The position numbers and the translations under genes are program-made. DNA of 64,000 bases, taken from positions 109,794 to 173,793 of the forward strand of contig NZ_SIRE01000022.1 in the NCBI RefSeq assembly GCF_004307995.1. Reading direction: 5' to 3'. The notes under the pieces are model-generated. The model made no database searches. It worked only from the letters and a program-made list of their open reading frames with translations, and was not told the DNA's origin. This document shows, piece by piece, positions 50,153 to 58,354 of this stretch. How positions within the stretch are numbered: the stretch's first letter is position 1; each line of letters starts with the position of its first letter. This DNA is from Paenibacillus thalictri. Its GTDB lineage: Bacteria > Bacillota > Bacilli > Paenibacillales > NBRC-103111.

Positions 50153-50398
50153 ATGCCCAATATTAAGCCTATTTCTGATTTGAGGAACTATAACGAAGTC
50201 CTACGTGATATTGCGGTTGATGAACCTGTTTTTTTGACCAAAAACGGTAGGGGACGTTATGTACTTGTGGATATAGAGGAGTATGAAAAAACTCAAGCGA
50301 CCATTAAGTTATTGTCCAAATTATCAGAAGCTGAAAGCGCTGTGAAAGACGGGGGCTGGCTGTCATCAGAAGATGTTAAGAGCCGTCTAGGAGTCTAG
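50153..50398 (+). CDS. Type II antitoxin, Phd/YefM family
   Basis: An 81-residue protein with the Phd/YefM N-terminal DNA-binding fold (ISDLRNYNEVLRDIAVDEPV, FLTKNGRGRYVLVDIEEYE) and a C-terminal toxin-neutralising tail. The start is ATG 50153 with AAAGGAG upstream. A -10 TATAAT at 50119-50124 lies close by, with only a weak -35. Three bases separate it from the toxin gene. The pair is visibly AT-richer than the neighbours, which suggests acquisition by transfer. Phd-type antitoxins usually repress their own promoter. Confidence 0.92.
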   Translation: MPNIKPISDLRNYNEVLRDIAVDEPVFLTKNGRGRYVLVDIEEYEKTQATIKLLSKLSEAESAVKDGGWLSSEDVKSRLGV

Positions 50399-50401
50399 TT
50401 T

Positions 50402-50731
50402 ATGCGCAAAATCCGGATCAACCCCCTTGCATTGCAGGATCTGCAGGAGATCAAAGCATATATCGCTGAGGAGCTTTGCAATTCGGAAGCCGCGGTGAGT
50501 GTAATAAAAATGATCATTTCACGTTATGAACAATTGACGAGTTTTCCATTTATGGGAAATAAGTTATCCGTAGTAATGAACGTGAAAACTGATTTTCGCT
50601 ACATCGTTAGCGGAAATTACCTCATATTTTACCGGGTGGAAGCCGAATATGTGTCCGTCTATCGTGTATTGTATGGTAGACGGGATTATATGCGAATCCT
50701 TTTTGGTGATTTGCAGAACGATATAGAATAG
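50402..50731 (+). CDS. Type II toxin, RelE/ParE superfamily
   Basis: A 109-residue basic protein with the RelE/ParE pattern: N-terminal INPLALQDLQEIKAYIAEEL helices, then FPFMGNKLS, FRYIVSGNYLIFYRVEAEYV and the C-terminal VLYGRRDYMRILF strand. ParE members poison gyrase and RelE members cut mRNA on the ribosome; the R-R-D-Y tail is closer to ParE-type proteins, but the target is not proved. It is cotranscribed with its antitoxin and closed by a terminator at 50771. Confidence 0.9.
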   Translation: MRKIRINPLALQDLQEIKAYIAEELCNSEAAVSVIKMIISRYEQLTSFPFMGNKLSVVMNVKTDFRYIVSGNYLIFYRVEAEYVSVYRVLYGRRDYMRILFGDLQNDIE

Positions 50732-50770
50732 ACGGATTTTGCTAACCAACAAACGATAATAGTTTACCAT

Positions 50771-50822
50771 AAAAAAGCAGGCCAAATGTGTATGGAGCCG
50801 TACACATTCGCCTGCTTTTTTG
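50771..50822. terminator. Terminator after the toxin-antitoxin pair
   Basis: AAAAAAGCAGGC (50771-50782) pairs with GCCTGCTTTTTT (50810-50821), with inner AATGTGTA/TACACATT. Confidence 0.9.
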
Positions 50823-51067
50823 TTGTTTCTTCAAAATAATACTTTGAATACATAAAATCAAATTGATTCAATACTTTAGGATGGGTTCCAGTAGTTTGTT
50901 CACATTATGGACACATCTTTTTAAGCAATTCTTCAGATTCGTTTAAGGTAATCTTATTGTTGCCCGGGTATATTGAATTTGGTTATAGAAAGAGAAAAAA
51001 TGGGAATGGATTGAATGAATGCTGATTTATTCATTTTTTTAACATGCCACGTAAGGAGGCTGCTTGT

Positions 51068-52234
51068 GTGCTCGAGGTAAAACAAGTGAGCAAGTTGTAT
51101 GAGAACCACAGGGGGGTAGAACACATCGATTTTTCGATGAGCAGAGGCGAAATCGTGGGTTTCCTCGGTCCGAACGGCGCAGGTAAAACGACCACGATGC
51201 GGATGATTACCGGTTACTTGAACCCGACGAAAGGGTCGATTCTGATCGATGGGTTGTCCATGGCCGATCATCCCAAGAAGGCGCGCCAAAAAATCGGCTA
51301 TTTGCCGGAAACGCCGCCGCTTTATCCGGAAATGACGGTGCAGGCGTATTTGCAGTTTATCGCCGATTTGCGAGGCATCACGGCTAGAGAACAAAAACAA
51401 CGGATCGGCGAGGTGGTCGACCGGCTTGGGTTGCGAGGACGCGAGAAGCAGATCATCCGCAGTTTGTCCAAAGGCTACAAACAAAGAATCGGGCTGGCGC
51501 AGGCGATTTTGCACAATCCCGATTTGCTTGTGCTGGACGAGCCTACTTCGGGGCTGGACCCAAAGCAAATCATCGAAATTCGCCAGCTGATTCGTGAATT
51601 GGGCGAGAACCATACCGTGCTGCTCAGTACGCATATCCTGCCGGAGATCAACTCCCTCTGCAATCGGGTGCTGATTATTAACCAAGGTAAAATTGTTATG
51701 GACGGTCATCCGGATCAGCTTGCCAGCTCGATGGGCGAGACGTTTGAGGTAAAGCTGGAAGTGAAGGGCCCCCGCGAGCGGATCATCGCCGAGCTCGAAG
51801 CGCTGCCCGGCGTTGGCAGCGTAAAGCAGCTTGACCGGGAAGCCGCTTCGGTTGCGGCAGAAGTTTCTACGTTGGCCGAAGTGTCCCATTCGGCGGAGCC
51901 GGAAGAGGATGCGCTCCCGGACGAGGCGCAGGCAGAACGGCCTGAAGGCGGAGACGAAGCGGAGCGGACGGCCTCCGAAACCGGACGCAGTGCGGCGGCG
52001 GATCGCGCGCCTGCAGAAACGGGAGCGGAAGGCAGTGTGAAGCTGCATGTAACGGCCACCGACCGGACCGATATCCGCGAAGCGGTGTTCTACCGGATGG
52101 CTGAGCTGCGTTATCCGATTCTGGAAATGAAGAAAGAATCGCTCAGCTTGGAAGACATCTTCCTCAAGCTGACGACTAACGAGGCTGCTTTAGGCGGTTC
52201 ATCGGATGAGGAGGAGGTGAGCGCCGATGCGTAG
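51068..52234 (+). CDS. ABC transporter ATP-binding protein (GldA-like)
   Basis: A 388-residue ATPase. Walker A is GPNGAGKTTT near residue 40, the signature is LSKGYKQRIGLAQA, and Walker B LLVLDEPTSGLDP. The C-terminal region is split by an acidic, Ala/Glu-rich low-complexity insertion (about residues 257-324), after which the usual ABC-2 C-terminal module resumes (LHVTATDRTDIREAVFYRMA ... LSLEDIFLKLT). GTG 51068 is the likely start, with AAGGAGG (51053-51059) eight bases upstream; an in-frame ATG at 51044 would put that site in the coding region. It is the first gene of a four-gene unit with GldF-, GldG- and DUF4340-type proteins. The exported substrate is unknown. Confidence 0.92.
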   Translation: MLEVKQVSKLYENHRGVEHIDFSMSRGEIVGFLGPNGAGKTTTMRMITGYLNPTKGSILIDGLSMADHPKKARQKIGYLPETPPLYPEMTVQAYLQFIADLRGITAREQKQRIGEVVDRLGLRGREKQIIRSLSKGYKQRIGLAQAILHNPDLLVLDEPTSGLDPKQIIEIRQLIRELGENHTVLLSTHILPEINSLCNRVLIINQGKIVMDGHPDQLASSMGETFEVKLEVKGPRERIIAELEALPGVGSVKQLDREAASVAAEVSTLAEVSHSAEPEEDALPDEAQAERPEGGDEAERTASETGRSAAADRAPAETGAEGSVKLHVTATDRTDIREAVFYRMAELRYPILEMKKESLSLEDIFLKLTTNEAALGGSSDEEEVSADA

Positions 52235-52940
52235 AACGATGGCGATCTGCCGCAAGGAGCTGCAGATGTATTTTTATTCGCCGGTAGCCTATGCGGCGTT
52301 TGCGTTTTTCTTCTTGATTGCGGGGTATTTTTTCAGCGCCAACTTCTTGTATCCGCCTAATGTTATCGATATTCGGCCGACGGTTGGCACGATTACGTTT
52401 ATTTATTTGTTTATTATCCCGCTGCTAACGATGCGCCTCGTATCCGACGAGCTGCGCCAAGGTACGGACGAATTGTTGTTCACATCGCCGATCAGTATCA
52501 GCGAGATTGTCATCGGCAAATATTTGGCCGCCTTGACGGTGCAATTGCTGCTTGTCGTCGGCAGTTTGCTATACCCGCTCGTTATGAGCGGTTTCGGACC
52601 GCTCGATCAGACAACGTTGTGGTTGTCTTACTTAAGCATGTTCCTGCTTGGCGCGGCGATGATGGCCGTCGGTTTGTTCGCTTCGTCGATCACAGCCCAT
52701 CAGATGGTTGCCGGCATTGCAGGGTTTGCGCTGCTGCTTGTGTTCTGGACGATTGACTGGCTCGGCGACAGCGTCGGCGGCAAAATCAAAGAATATTTGA
52801 CCCAGTTTTCGATTATCGCACGCACCGGCAACCTGCAAAAAGGCGTGCTGAATTTTGCCGACATTCTTTTTTACGTGACATTAGTTGCGGTATTTCTTGT
52901 GCTCAGCATCCAGGTGCTTGAGAGAAAAAGATGGAGATAA
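52227..52940 (+). CDS. ABC-2 type permease (GldF-like)
   Basis: A 237-residue membrane protein with six hydrophobic segments. It contains the N-terminal amphipathic RRTMAICRKELQMYFYSPVA and the ABC-2 pattern IIPLLTMRLVSDELRQGTDE preceding LLFTSPISISEIVIGKYLA, which is characteristic of GldF/Gld-type permeases. It overlaps the ATPase gene by eight bases and is followed by the GldG-like gene after 12 bases, so all are coupled. Confidence 0.92.
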   Translation: MRRTMAICRKELQMYFYSPVAYAAFAFFFLIAGYFFSANFLYPPNVIDIRPTVGTITFIYLFIIPLLTMRLVSDELRQGTDELLFTSPISISEIVIGKYLAALTVQLLLVVGSLLYPLVMSGFGPLDQTTLWLSYLSMFLLGAAMMAVGLFASSITAHQMVAGIAGFALLLVFWTIDWLGDSVGGKIKEYLTQFSIIARTGNLQKGVLNFADILFYVTLVAVFLVLSIQVLERKRWR

Positions 52941-52952
52941 GGGGGAATCGTG

Positions 52953-54341
52953 ATGAATAAGTGGATTCGCGGCACGAACGCCGCTGTTTTGTCGCTTGCC
53001 GTTATCGGCATTTTCATCGTACTTACGATCTTCCTGAACTCCGTAAAAAGCCTTCAGGTGGATCTGACGCAAAGCAAAAAGTTCACATTATCCGAAAGCA
53101 CGGAAAATACGTTAAAAGCGCTCGACAAAGATGTGCATATCATGTCGTTCACAAGCGACCAGACCGACCCGTTTGCCAAACGGCAAGTCGTCGATTTGGT
53201 GCAGGAATATAAGAAGCGCTCCGGCAAGATCACGTTTGACGAATACGATTTGGTCAAGCAGCCGTCGATGGCGAAGCAATATGAGGTTGACCCCGGCGGC
53301 ACAATTATCGTGGAGAGCGGCACACAGAAGAAAAGCATCGGCTTCTACAGCATGTTTCTGCCCGGCCAGCAGCAAGGTGAATATCAATTCAGCGGCGAGG
53401 AAAAGCTGACCCAAGCGTTGGCGAGCCTGAACTCCAAGGAAAAGCACAAGGTGTATTTCCTTTCCGGACATCAAGAAATTCCGCTGAATCAGATGAGCGT
53501 CTGGAAGAGCAGCCTGGAAGGCGAAAATTACGAAGTCGCCGAACTTAACTTGCTGCGCGAAGGCAAAATTCCGGACGATGCTGAAGCGCTGTTCATTATC
53601 GGTGCGCGTAGTGATGTCTCCGACAAGGAATCGGATCTCATCAAAGAGTATTTGAACGGCAAAGGCAAGTTGTACGCCGCACTTGGCTTCGACAAGGACA
53701 TGGCGACGAAATGGAAAAACATCGATGCGCTGCTTGCGGTTTACGGTATTAAGGACCAGCACGCCGTCGCCATCGAGCCGAAGCAAAGCGTCCTGTTCGA
53801 TCCGCTGACGATCATTCCGGAATACGGATATCACGATATTACGAAGAAATTGTCCGACTACAACCTGTTGACGATGCTGACGCTTGCAGTGACGTTAAAC
53901 GTCGATATGCCTTCGGCGGATTACCCGTCAACCGTCATTATGAAAACAACGGATAAAGCCTACGGTGAAACCAATATCGATTTGCTGACGAAAAACCAAA
54001 GCAAGCAGGATGCCGCCGATATTAAAGGCCCGCTTAATCTGGGGTACGCGGTGGAAACAAAGGACAACAAGCCGAAAGCGGTCGTGCTCGGCGGCTCCAC
54101 CTTCCTCACCGATCAAACGATCAGCCAGCAGGGCAACCGCGACTTCGCAATGAACAGCGTGGGTTGGTTGCAGGAGCAGAAGGAGCAGGTTACCATCCGT
54201 CCGCGTCCGGGCGACTCGATTCAACAGGCGATGATTACCGGCGGACAGGCGAGTTCGATTTTCTACGGCACTGTGCTGTTGTTCCCGATTCTGTTCCTGC
54301 TGATCGGCGGATCGATCTGGTGGAGGAGGAGACGGGGATGA
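52953..54341 (+). CDS. GldG-like ABC transporter auxiliary protein
   Basis: A 462-residue protein with an N-terminal TM anchor (about residues 12-32), a large extracytoplasmic ABC-transporter auxiliary domain (DLTQSKKFTLSESTENTLK is the family's opening motif, KVYFLSGHQEIPLN follows) and a C-terminal TM segment with the basic tail WWRRRRG. In Flavobacteria GldG works with GldA/GldF in gliding; in Firmicutes the function is unknown. ATG 52953 has AAGGGGG eight bases upstream. Its stop overlaps the next start (ATGA). Confidence 0.9.
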   Translation: MNKWIRGTNAAVLSLAVIGIFIVLTIFLNSVKSLQVDLTQSKKFTLSESTENTLKALDKDVHIMSFTSDQTDPFAKRQVVDLVQEYKKRSGKITFDEYDLVKQPSMAKQYEVDPGGTIIVESGTQKKSIGFYSMFLPGQQQGEYQFSGEEKLTQALASLNSKEKHKVYFLSGHQEIPLNQMSVWKSSLEGENYEVAELNLLREGKIPDDAEALFIIGARSDVSDKESDLIKEYLNGKGKLYAALGFDKDMATKWKNIDALLAVYGIKDQHAVAIEPKQSVLFDPLTIIPEYGYHDITKKLSDYNLLTMLTLAVTLNVDMPSADYPSTVIMKTTDKAYGETNIDLLTKNQSKQDAADIKGPLNLGYAVETKDNKPKAVVLGGSTFLTDQTISQQGNRDFAMNSVGWLQEQKEQVTIRPRPGDSIQQAMITGGQASSIFYGTVLLFPILFLLIGGSIWWRRRRG

Positions 54342-55270
54342 AGCGGTTATGGCCAACCCTCCTGCTCGTCGTCATTTGCATCGGCGGCTTCTGGTATGCC
54401 TCGAGCAAAGATTTTTTCAAGGAAAAGAAAGACGAGCCGAAGCAGGTTTTTACCGTGAAAAAAGAGGACGTCGCCGGCTTCAGCATGCAAAACGGCGATT
54501 CGGCGATCGAGCTGCAGCAGAAAGATAACGTGTGGACGATGACCAAGCCGTCGCCGATTCCGCTGAACGATTTCAGCGCGGAAAGCTGGATCGATTCGTT
54601 TAATCTGACGACCAAAGACAAGACCGTGGAAGACAACCCTTCCGATTTGGCTAAATACGGCCTGGACAAACCAAGTCAAAAGTTCACGGTCACGATGAAA
54701 GACGGTAGCAGCAAGGTGATTAGCGTCGGCGACCCTGTGCCGATTCCCGGTTTCTTTTATGCGCTGGCCAGCGGCTCCGGCGAGGTATTCCGGCTGAGCG
54801 AGCAGCAGGTTACTTCGTTAAACAAGCAGCAGCTTGATTTTATGGAGAAAAGTCCGATTCACACGAACTACGATCAGGTCACAAGCCTCAGCGTAGATTG
54901 GAAAGGCGTCAAGTGGACATTGACGAAAACCGAGGCCGATAAGAAGTCATACGATGCCAACTGGAAGATCGGTGACAGGGAGCTGAAGGGCGCGGACGCG
55001 AGCAATGTGCTCGACAAAGCGATATATTTAGCAACCGATCAGCTGGTTAAAGCGGCATCCACTGTGAAGATGGATGCACCCGAGCTGCGCATTGAGGTCA
55101 AGGAAACCGATTCCGGCAAAGAGACGGTTACGGTGTATACCGGCAAAAGCGACGGAGACAACGTCTGGATTGCTAAGCAAGGTGGAGAATGGGCATATGC
55201 CATTCCGGCAGCTTCGATGCAGGAGTTGTCCGACATGGGCACGAAGACGCCGGATCAGACTGCCAAATAA
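54338..55270 (+). CDS. DUF4340 domain protein of the Gld-type ABC unit
   Basis: A 310-residue protein with one N-terminal TM segment (about residues 4-22) and an extracytoplasmic DUF4340 region made of repeated strand-rich modules (TVKKEDVAGFSMQNGDSAIE, DNPSDLAKYGLDKPSQKFTV). Such proteins accompany GldG-like proteins in many bacteria, and no enzyme activity is known. ATG 54338 is coupled to the preceding stop through ATGA, with GGAGGAGGAG upstream. It ends at a bidirectional terminator. Confidence 0.88.
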   Translation: MKRLWPTLLLVVICIGGFWYASSKDFFKEKKDEPKQVFTVKKEDVAGFSMQNGDSAIELQQKDNVWTMTKPSPIPLNDFSAESWIDSFNLTTKDKTVEDNPSDLAKYGLDKPSQKFTVTMKDGSSKVISVGDPVPIPGFFYALASGSGEVFRLSEQQVTSLNKQQLDFMEKSPIHTNYDQVTSLSVDWKGVKWTLTKTEADKKSYDANWKIGDRELKGADASNVLDKAIYLATDQLVKAASTVKMDAPELRIEVKETDSGKETVTVYTGKSDGDNVWIAKQGGEWAYAIPAASMQELSDMGTKTPDQTAK

Positions 55271-55274
55271 ACGT

Positions 55275-55318
55275 AAAAAAAGCTGTGCCCCCATGAATAC
55301 ATGGCGGTGCAGCTTTTT
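55275..55318. terminator. Bidirectional terminator
   Basis: AAAAAAGCTG(T)GCC and CGG(T)GCAGCTTTTT type arms with inner CCATG/CATGG. It separates the DUF4340 gene and the convergent XRE-DUF1232 gene. Confidence 0.85.
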
Positions 55319-55329
55319 GTTTGTGCGAG

Positions 55330-55986
55330 TTAATCCATGGAACCGATCTCGTTCAGCTTCTCCAGCGCCATCTGCACAGCCATCGCATCGTCCAAATAAC
55401 CTAGCGGAAATACGTAATCGGGTATAATGTCGGCGGACAATATGAAGTACAGCAGGGCGCTCCCAAGAACTGCACGCCTCTCCGAATGGTTTTCCTCATT
55501 GCAGAACTGGCTGTACATTTGTTTCAATTCGTCGATAAACGGACCGACGCCGTTCACGCTTTCCACCTTGGCCGCAAAACCGCCGCGGATGATGCCTTCT
55601 CCTTCTTCGGTGAGAGCATACTTTTCATATTTATTCAGCTCTTTTTTTACCAGATCGGCGGTAAATTGCCGGTCGAGCAGATGAGTGGATTGAAGCGTCT
55701 CTTTAATACCTTGAATCGATGCATGAATATCGGCGGATCCGTTCCATGGCCCGGGTTCGACGTCGAAGCCCGCAGCGGCGAAAAGCTGGAGGGTGGGTAC
55801 TCCGAGATGAAGCGCGAATAATCTCAGGTGCTCCGGCTTGGCCTGCTGCTTCCCGCTGACAATTCTGGAAATCGTCGCTGTATCGAGTCCGGTTAGCTTG
55901 CTAAGCCTGCGCATGGACAAGGAGCGTTCCTTTAACAAATGCGCCAAAAGAGTGCCTAAATCGGACGGATGTTTCATCTCGGTCAT
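55330..55986 (-). CDS. XRE-type HTH protein with C-terminal DUF1232 (YkvA-like)
   Basis: A 218-residue protein with two parts. Residues ~10-70 form a Cro/CI helix-turn-helix (LLKERSLSMRRLSKLTGLDT, ATISRIVSGKQQAKPEHLR). Residues ~175-210 form a DUF1232 segment (ALLYFILSADIIPDYVFPLG, YLDDAMAV), a short amphipathic hairpin thought to be membrane-associated. This suggests a regulator tethered to or sensing the membrane, which is an inference. ATG 55986 is chosen because GGGAGTG lies six bases upstream. It is divergent from ytaF. Confidence 0.87.
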   Translation of the reverse strand: MTEMKHPSDLGTLLAHLLKERSLSMRRLSKLTGLDTATISRIVSGKQQAKPEHLRLFALHLGVPTLQLFAAAGFDVEPGPWNGSADIHASIQGIKETLQSTHLLDRQFTADLVKKELNKYEKYALTEEGEGIIRGGFAAKVESVNGVGPFIDELKQMYSQFCNEENHSERRAVLGSALLYFILSADIIPDYVFPLGYLDDAMAVQMALEKLNEIGSMD

Positions 55987-56110
55987 CTCGATCACTCCCG
56001 GAAACCGGCTTTGTTAATATAAGGGCGTTGAGAAATTCTCAACAAAACCATGCACTTCCGTGCAACATCCTCCATATAATGTCAACATATACTGCTGAGG
56101 AGTGAACAAC

Positions 56111-56746
56111 ATGGAATGGATTATGATACTGGGCTTCGCGCTTTCGTCCAGTCTGGATAATTTGGGTGTCGGCATCTCGTATGGGATTCGCGGGATCCGT
56201 ATTGGACATTGGGCCAATTTAATGATTGCCGTCATTTGCTTTTTATTTAGCATCACAGGTATTGTCGGCGGACAGTGGTTATCCCGGGTTCTTCCGGGCG
56301 TGCTACCGGATTTGGTGGGGGCGGGCCTGCTGTTTATGATCGGGATGCGGATCATCATGTTGGCAGTTCCGCGCAAAAAGGCCGCTTCCGCAGCCGAAGT
56401 GCCGGATCAACCGGCCAGCCGCTCGCTGACTGCGCTGCTGCAGAACCCTGAAACGGCGGATGCGGATCAATCGGGAACCATCGGCATCGGAGAATCGGTC
56501 ATTTTGGGCGCTGCGCTCTCAGCTAATGCCGTTACGAACGGATTGGGTGCAGGATTAATCGGATTGTCGCCGCTGGCGATTTCGATTACTGCGGCGATCG
56601 GAAGCTTCGTGATGATATGGCTGGGTGTTTCCTTAGGTCGTAAAGCAGCCGGAGTTCGCCTTGGTTCCTTTACATTAGGCCAATTTGGCACGGTTTTAAG
56701 CGGTGTGATTCTGGTCATCATGGCTTGGAATTTATTGTTGGGCTGA
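56111..56746 (+). CDS. ytaF: Sporulation membrane protein YtaF (MntP-like fold)
   Basis: A 211-residue protein with six predicted TM segments in two repeats, each opening with a small-residue motif: FALSSSLDNLGVGISYGIRG near the N terminus and ALSANAVTNGLGAGLIGLSP in the second half. These conserved acidic/Asn positions (D16, N17; N137) resemble cation exporters of the MntP/LysE group. The cytoplasmic loop between repeats is about 60 residues. YtaF is linked to sporulation in Bacillus, function unclear. ATG 56111 follows GAGGAG eight bases upstream. A terminator follows. Confidence 0.85.
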   Translation: MEWIMILGFALSSSLDNLGVGISYGIRGIRIGHWANLMIAVICFLFSITGIVGGQWLSRVLPGVLPDLVGAGLLFMIGMRIIMLAVPRKKAASAAEVPDQPASRSLTALLQNPETADADQSGTIGIGESVILGAALSANAVTNGLGAGLIGLSPLAISITAAIGSFVMIWLGVSLGRKAAGVRLGSFTLGQFGTVLSGVILVIMAWNLLLG

Positions 56747-56804
56747 GCCTGTTCTATTTTATTGTACGTGCCGGAACGCCAATTATGACTTTTTGTCAGC
56801 AAGC

Positions 56805-56862
56805 ACCGTCTCTCCCTGCAGAAGAAGCCTCGTGGAATCGATTGCAGGGTAGGCGGTTTTTT
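56805..56862 (+). terminator. Terminator after ytaF
   Basis: ACCG ... CCCTGCA (56805-56820) pairs with TGCAGGG ... CGGT (56843-56857), followed by TTTTTTG. Confidence 0.75.
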
Positions 56863-56933
56863 GTTTTTAAAATCATTCATAAAATGGTAAATCTCGGGCA
56901 ACCTAATCTCGTTAACCTTGAAAGGAGGGTGGT

Positions 56934-57185
56934 ATGCCCATGTTTAATCAACAACAGCAGCAACAGTCGCAGCAAAGCGGCAAAGGCATTTCGTCCAAAG
57001 AATTAGCGTACATAACCGATTGCCTGAAAAATGAAGAACTGCTGGCCAAAATGTGCCTGCACGGCGCGGCTGAAAGCCAGTCGCCGGCGTGGAAACAAAC
57101 GTTTGCGCAGATGGCGCAAGAGCGTCTGCAAAACAGCGACCAGCTGCTGCGTGCGCTGCAAATGAATTCCAGCTTCACGCACTAA
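56934..57185 (+). CDS. Small coat-like (CotF-type) protein
   Basis: An 83-residue protein. The first 20 residues are Gln/Ser-rich; the rest is helical (ISSKELAYITDCLKNEELLA, KMCLHGAAES) and matches the N-terminal half of CotF-like spore coat proteins. ATG 56934 follows AAAGGAGGGT. It is 19 bases upstream of the larger coat-like gene, so the two probably form a sporulation operon in which a short and a long subunit are made together. Confidence 0.78.
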   Translation: MPMFNQQQQQQSQQSGKGISSKELAYITDCLKNEELLAKMCLHGAAESQSPAWKQTFAQMAQERLQNSDQLLRALQMNSSFTH

Positions 57186-57204
57186 CATTCAGGAGGTATA
57201 CACC

Positions 57205-57990
57205 ATGTATCAACAACAAAACGCCATGAACCGCCAACAGTTCGGGCAGCAATCCCAACTGCAGGATCAGGATCATGCCAATTTTGTATTGGCTGAGCTG
57301 AAGCGAGTGGCCAGAGAGTATACAACCGCGACATTGGAAGCGAGCACGCCGGTTGTTCATCAGACGTTCCACAGCCTGCTGCAAAAAACGCTGCAGGACC
57401 AATCGCACATTTACGGCATGATCAGCCAAGCGAGCTCTTACGGCGAAGTGAAGACGGCTTCCCAGCAAGAGGTACAACAGGAATTGCAAAAGCAGGTGCA
57501 AAAAACGGAGCAATTGCAAATGCTGGTGCAAAACGGGCTGCAAACAGCCAATCAGCAGCAGGGAGCCAACAGCCAGGCGTATCAACAGCAAGGAGCCCAG
57601 CAGCAGAATGCATCGTTTTCCCAGACGAACGCCTCGCCGTCGTTTGGCGGGTCCAGTGCAGCAAGCACATACCTTCCAAACTATAATCAAGGCAGTCAAG
57701 GTTATGGATCTGCCTCGGGTCAGTCCTATGGTCAGACTGCATCCCATCAGCCGCAGTTTACTGCGAGCGCGGCTCAGCCGACAACCATGTACGCGGGATC
57801 CTCGCAAGCCCAAAACCAAAACCATACGGTTTCAACAGGGTCAAGTTATAACGCGGCCTCCAGCCGTCCGAGCACGGGCAGCTCTTATACGTCAATGAGC
57901 GCCAGCTCAGCGGATCAGTGGAACAGCAGCGGCAACAGCGCGAGCGGAGAGGCTAGCAGCGCATCGCATAACACCAAATATATGTTCTAA
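57205..57990 (+). CDS. CotF-like spore coat protein with Gln/Ser-rich tail
   Basis: A 261-residue protein. Residues ~20-110 form a CotF-type ferritin-like helical region (NFVLAELKRVAREYTTATLE, STPVVHQTFHSLLQKTLQDQ). The remaining ~150 residues are low complexity, rich in Gln, Ser, Ala and Tyr with many NQQQ and SYG-type short repeats, as is common in coat proteins that are cross-linked. ATG 57205 follows AGGAGGTATACACC. It is the second gene of the coat pair and ends at a strong terminator. Confidence 0.83.
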   Translation: MYQQQNAMNRQQFGQQSQLQDQDHANFVLAELKRVAREYTTATLEASTPVVHQTFHSLLQKTLQDQSHIYGMISQASSYGEVKTASQQEVQQELQKQVQKTEQLQMLVQNGLQTANQQQGANSQAYQQQGAQQQNASFSQTNASPSFGGSSAASTYLPNYNQGSQGYGSASGQSYGQTASHQPQFTASAAQPTTMYAGSSQAQNQNHTVSTGSSYNAASSRPSTGSSYTSMSASSADQWNSSGNSASGEASSASHNTKYMF

Positions 57991-57992
57991 TG

Positions 57993-58046
57993 AAGAAGAA
58001 GGTCTTCCACACGGCTCTGACTGCCGGGAAGGCCTTCTTTTTTTTG
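57993..58046 (+). terminator. Terminator after coat gene pair
   Basis: AGAAGG(T)CTTCC and inner ACGGC pair with GCCG and GGAAGGCCTTCT, followed by a run of eight T residues. Confidence 0.85.
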
Positions 58047-58158
58047 CCAATGAATTGCGAATGTGTGTTCTTACTGGATATAATGAAATTATGACTATTG
58101 TACGTTTGACAGTCTTCATAGGGTATCATAGACTTAAATTTGGCAACAATGAGGTTGT

Positions 58159-58315
58159 TCAAAAAGTCATCTTGCGATCGGGGAGCAGCATCGTTAGCTT
58201 GGACATCCCATCTTGATCGCTTTCGAAGATCGGCGCTCATTTAGGCCTGCCTAAACTCCGCTCCTTTTACTTCAGGTTCTTGCGGTTGTCTCGGTGCTGA
58301 AAATCGACTTTTTGA
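58159..58315. mobile_element. 157-bp element with 10-bp terminal inverted repeats
   Basis: TCAAAAAGTC (58159-58168) and GACTTTTTGA (58306-58315) are perfect terminal inverted repeats. Inside lie the palindrome TTTAGGC-CT-GCCTAAA (58240-58255) and other partial pairings. No open frame fills it. It occupies most of the ~300-base gap between the coat gene terminator and pcrB, ending 40 bases before the pcrB start. The form fits a MITE or REP-like repeat. Confidence 0.6.
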
Positions 58316-58354
58316 GCTTGAATATAGATGTAGTTGAAGCGGAGGGTCATCGTT

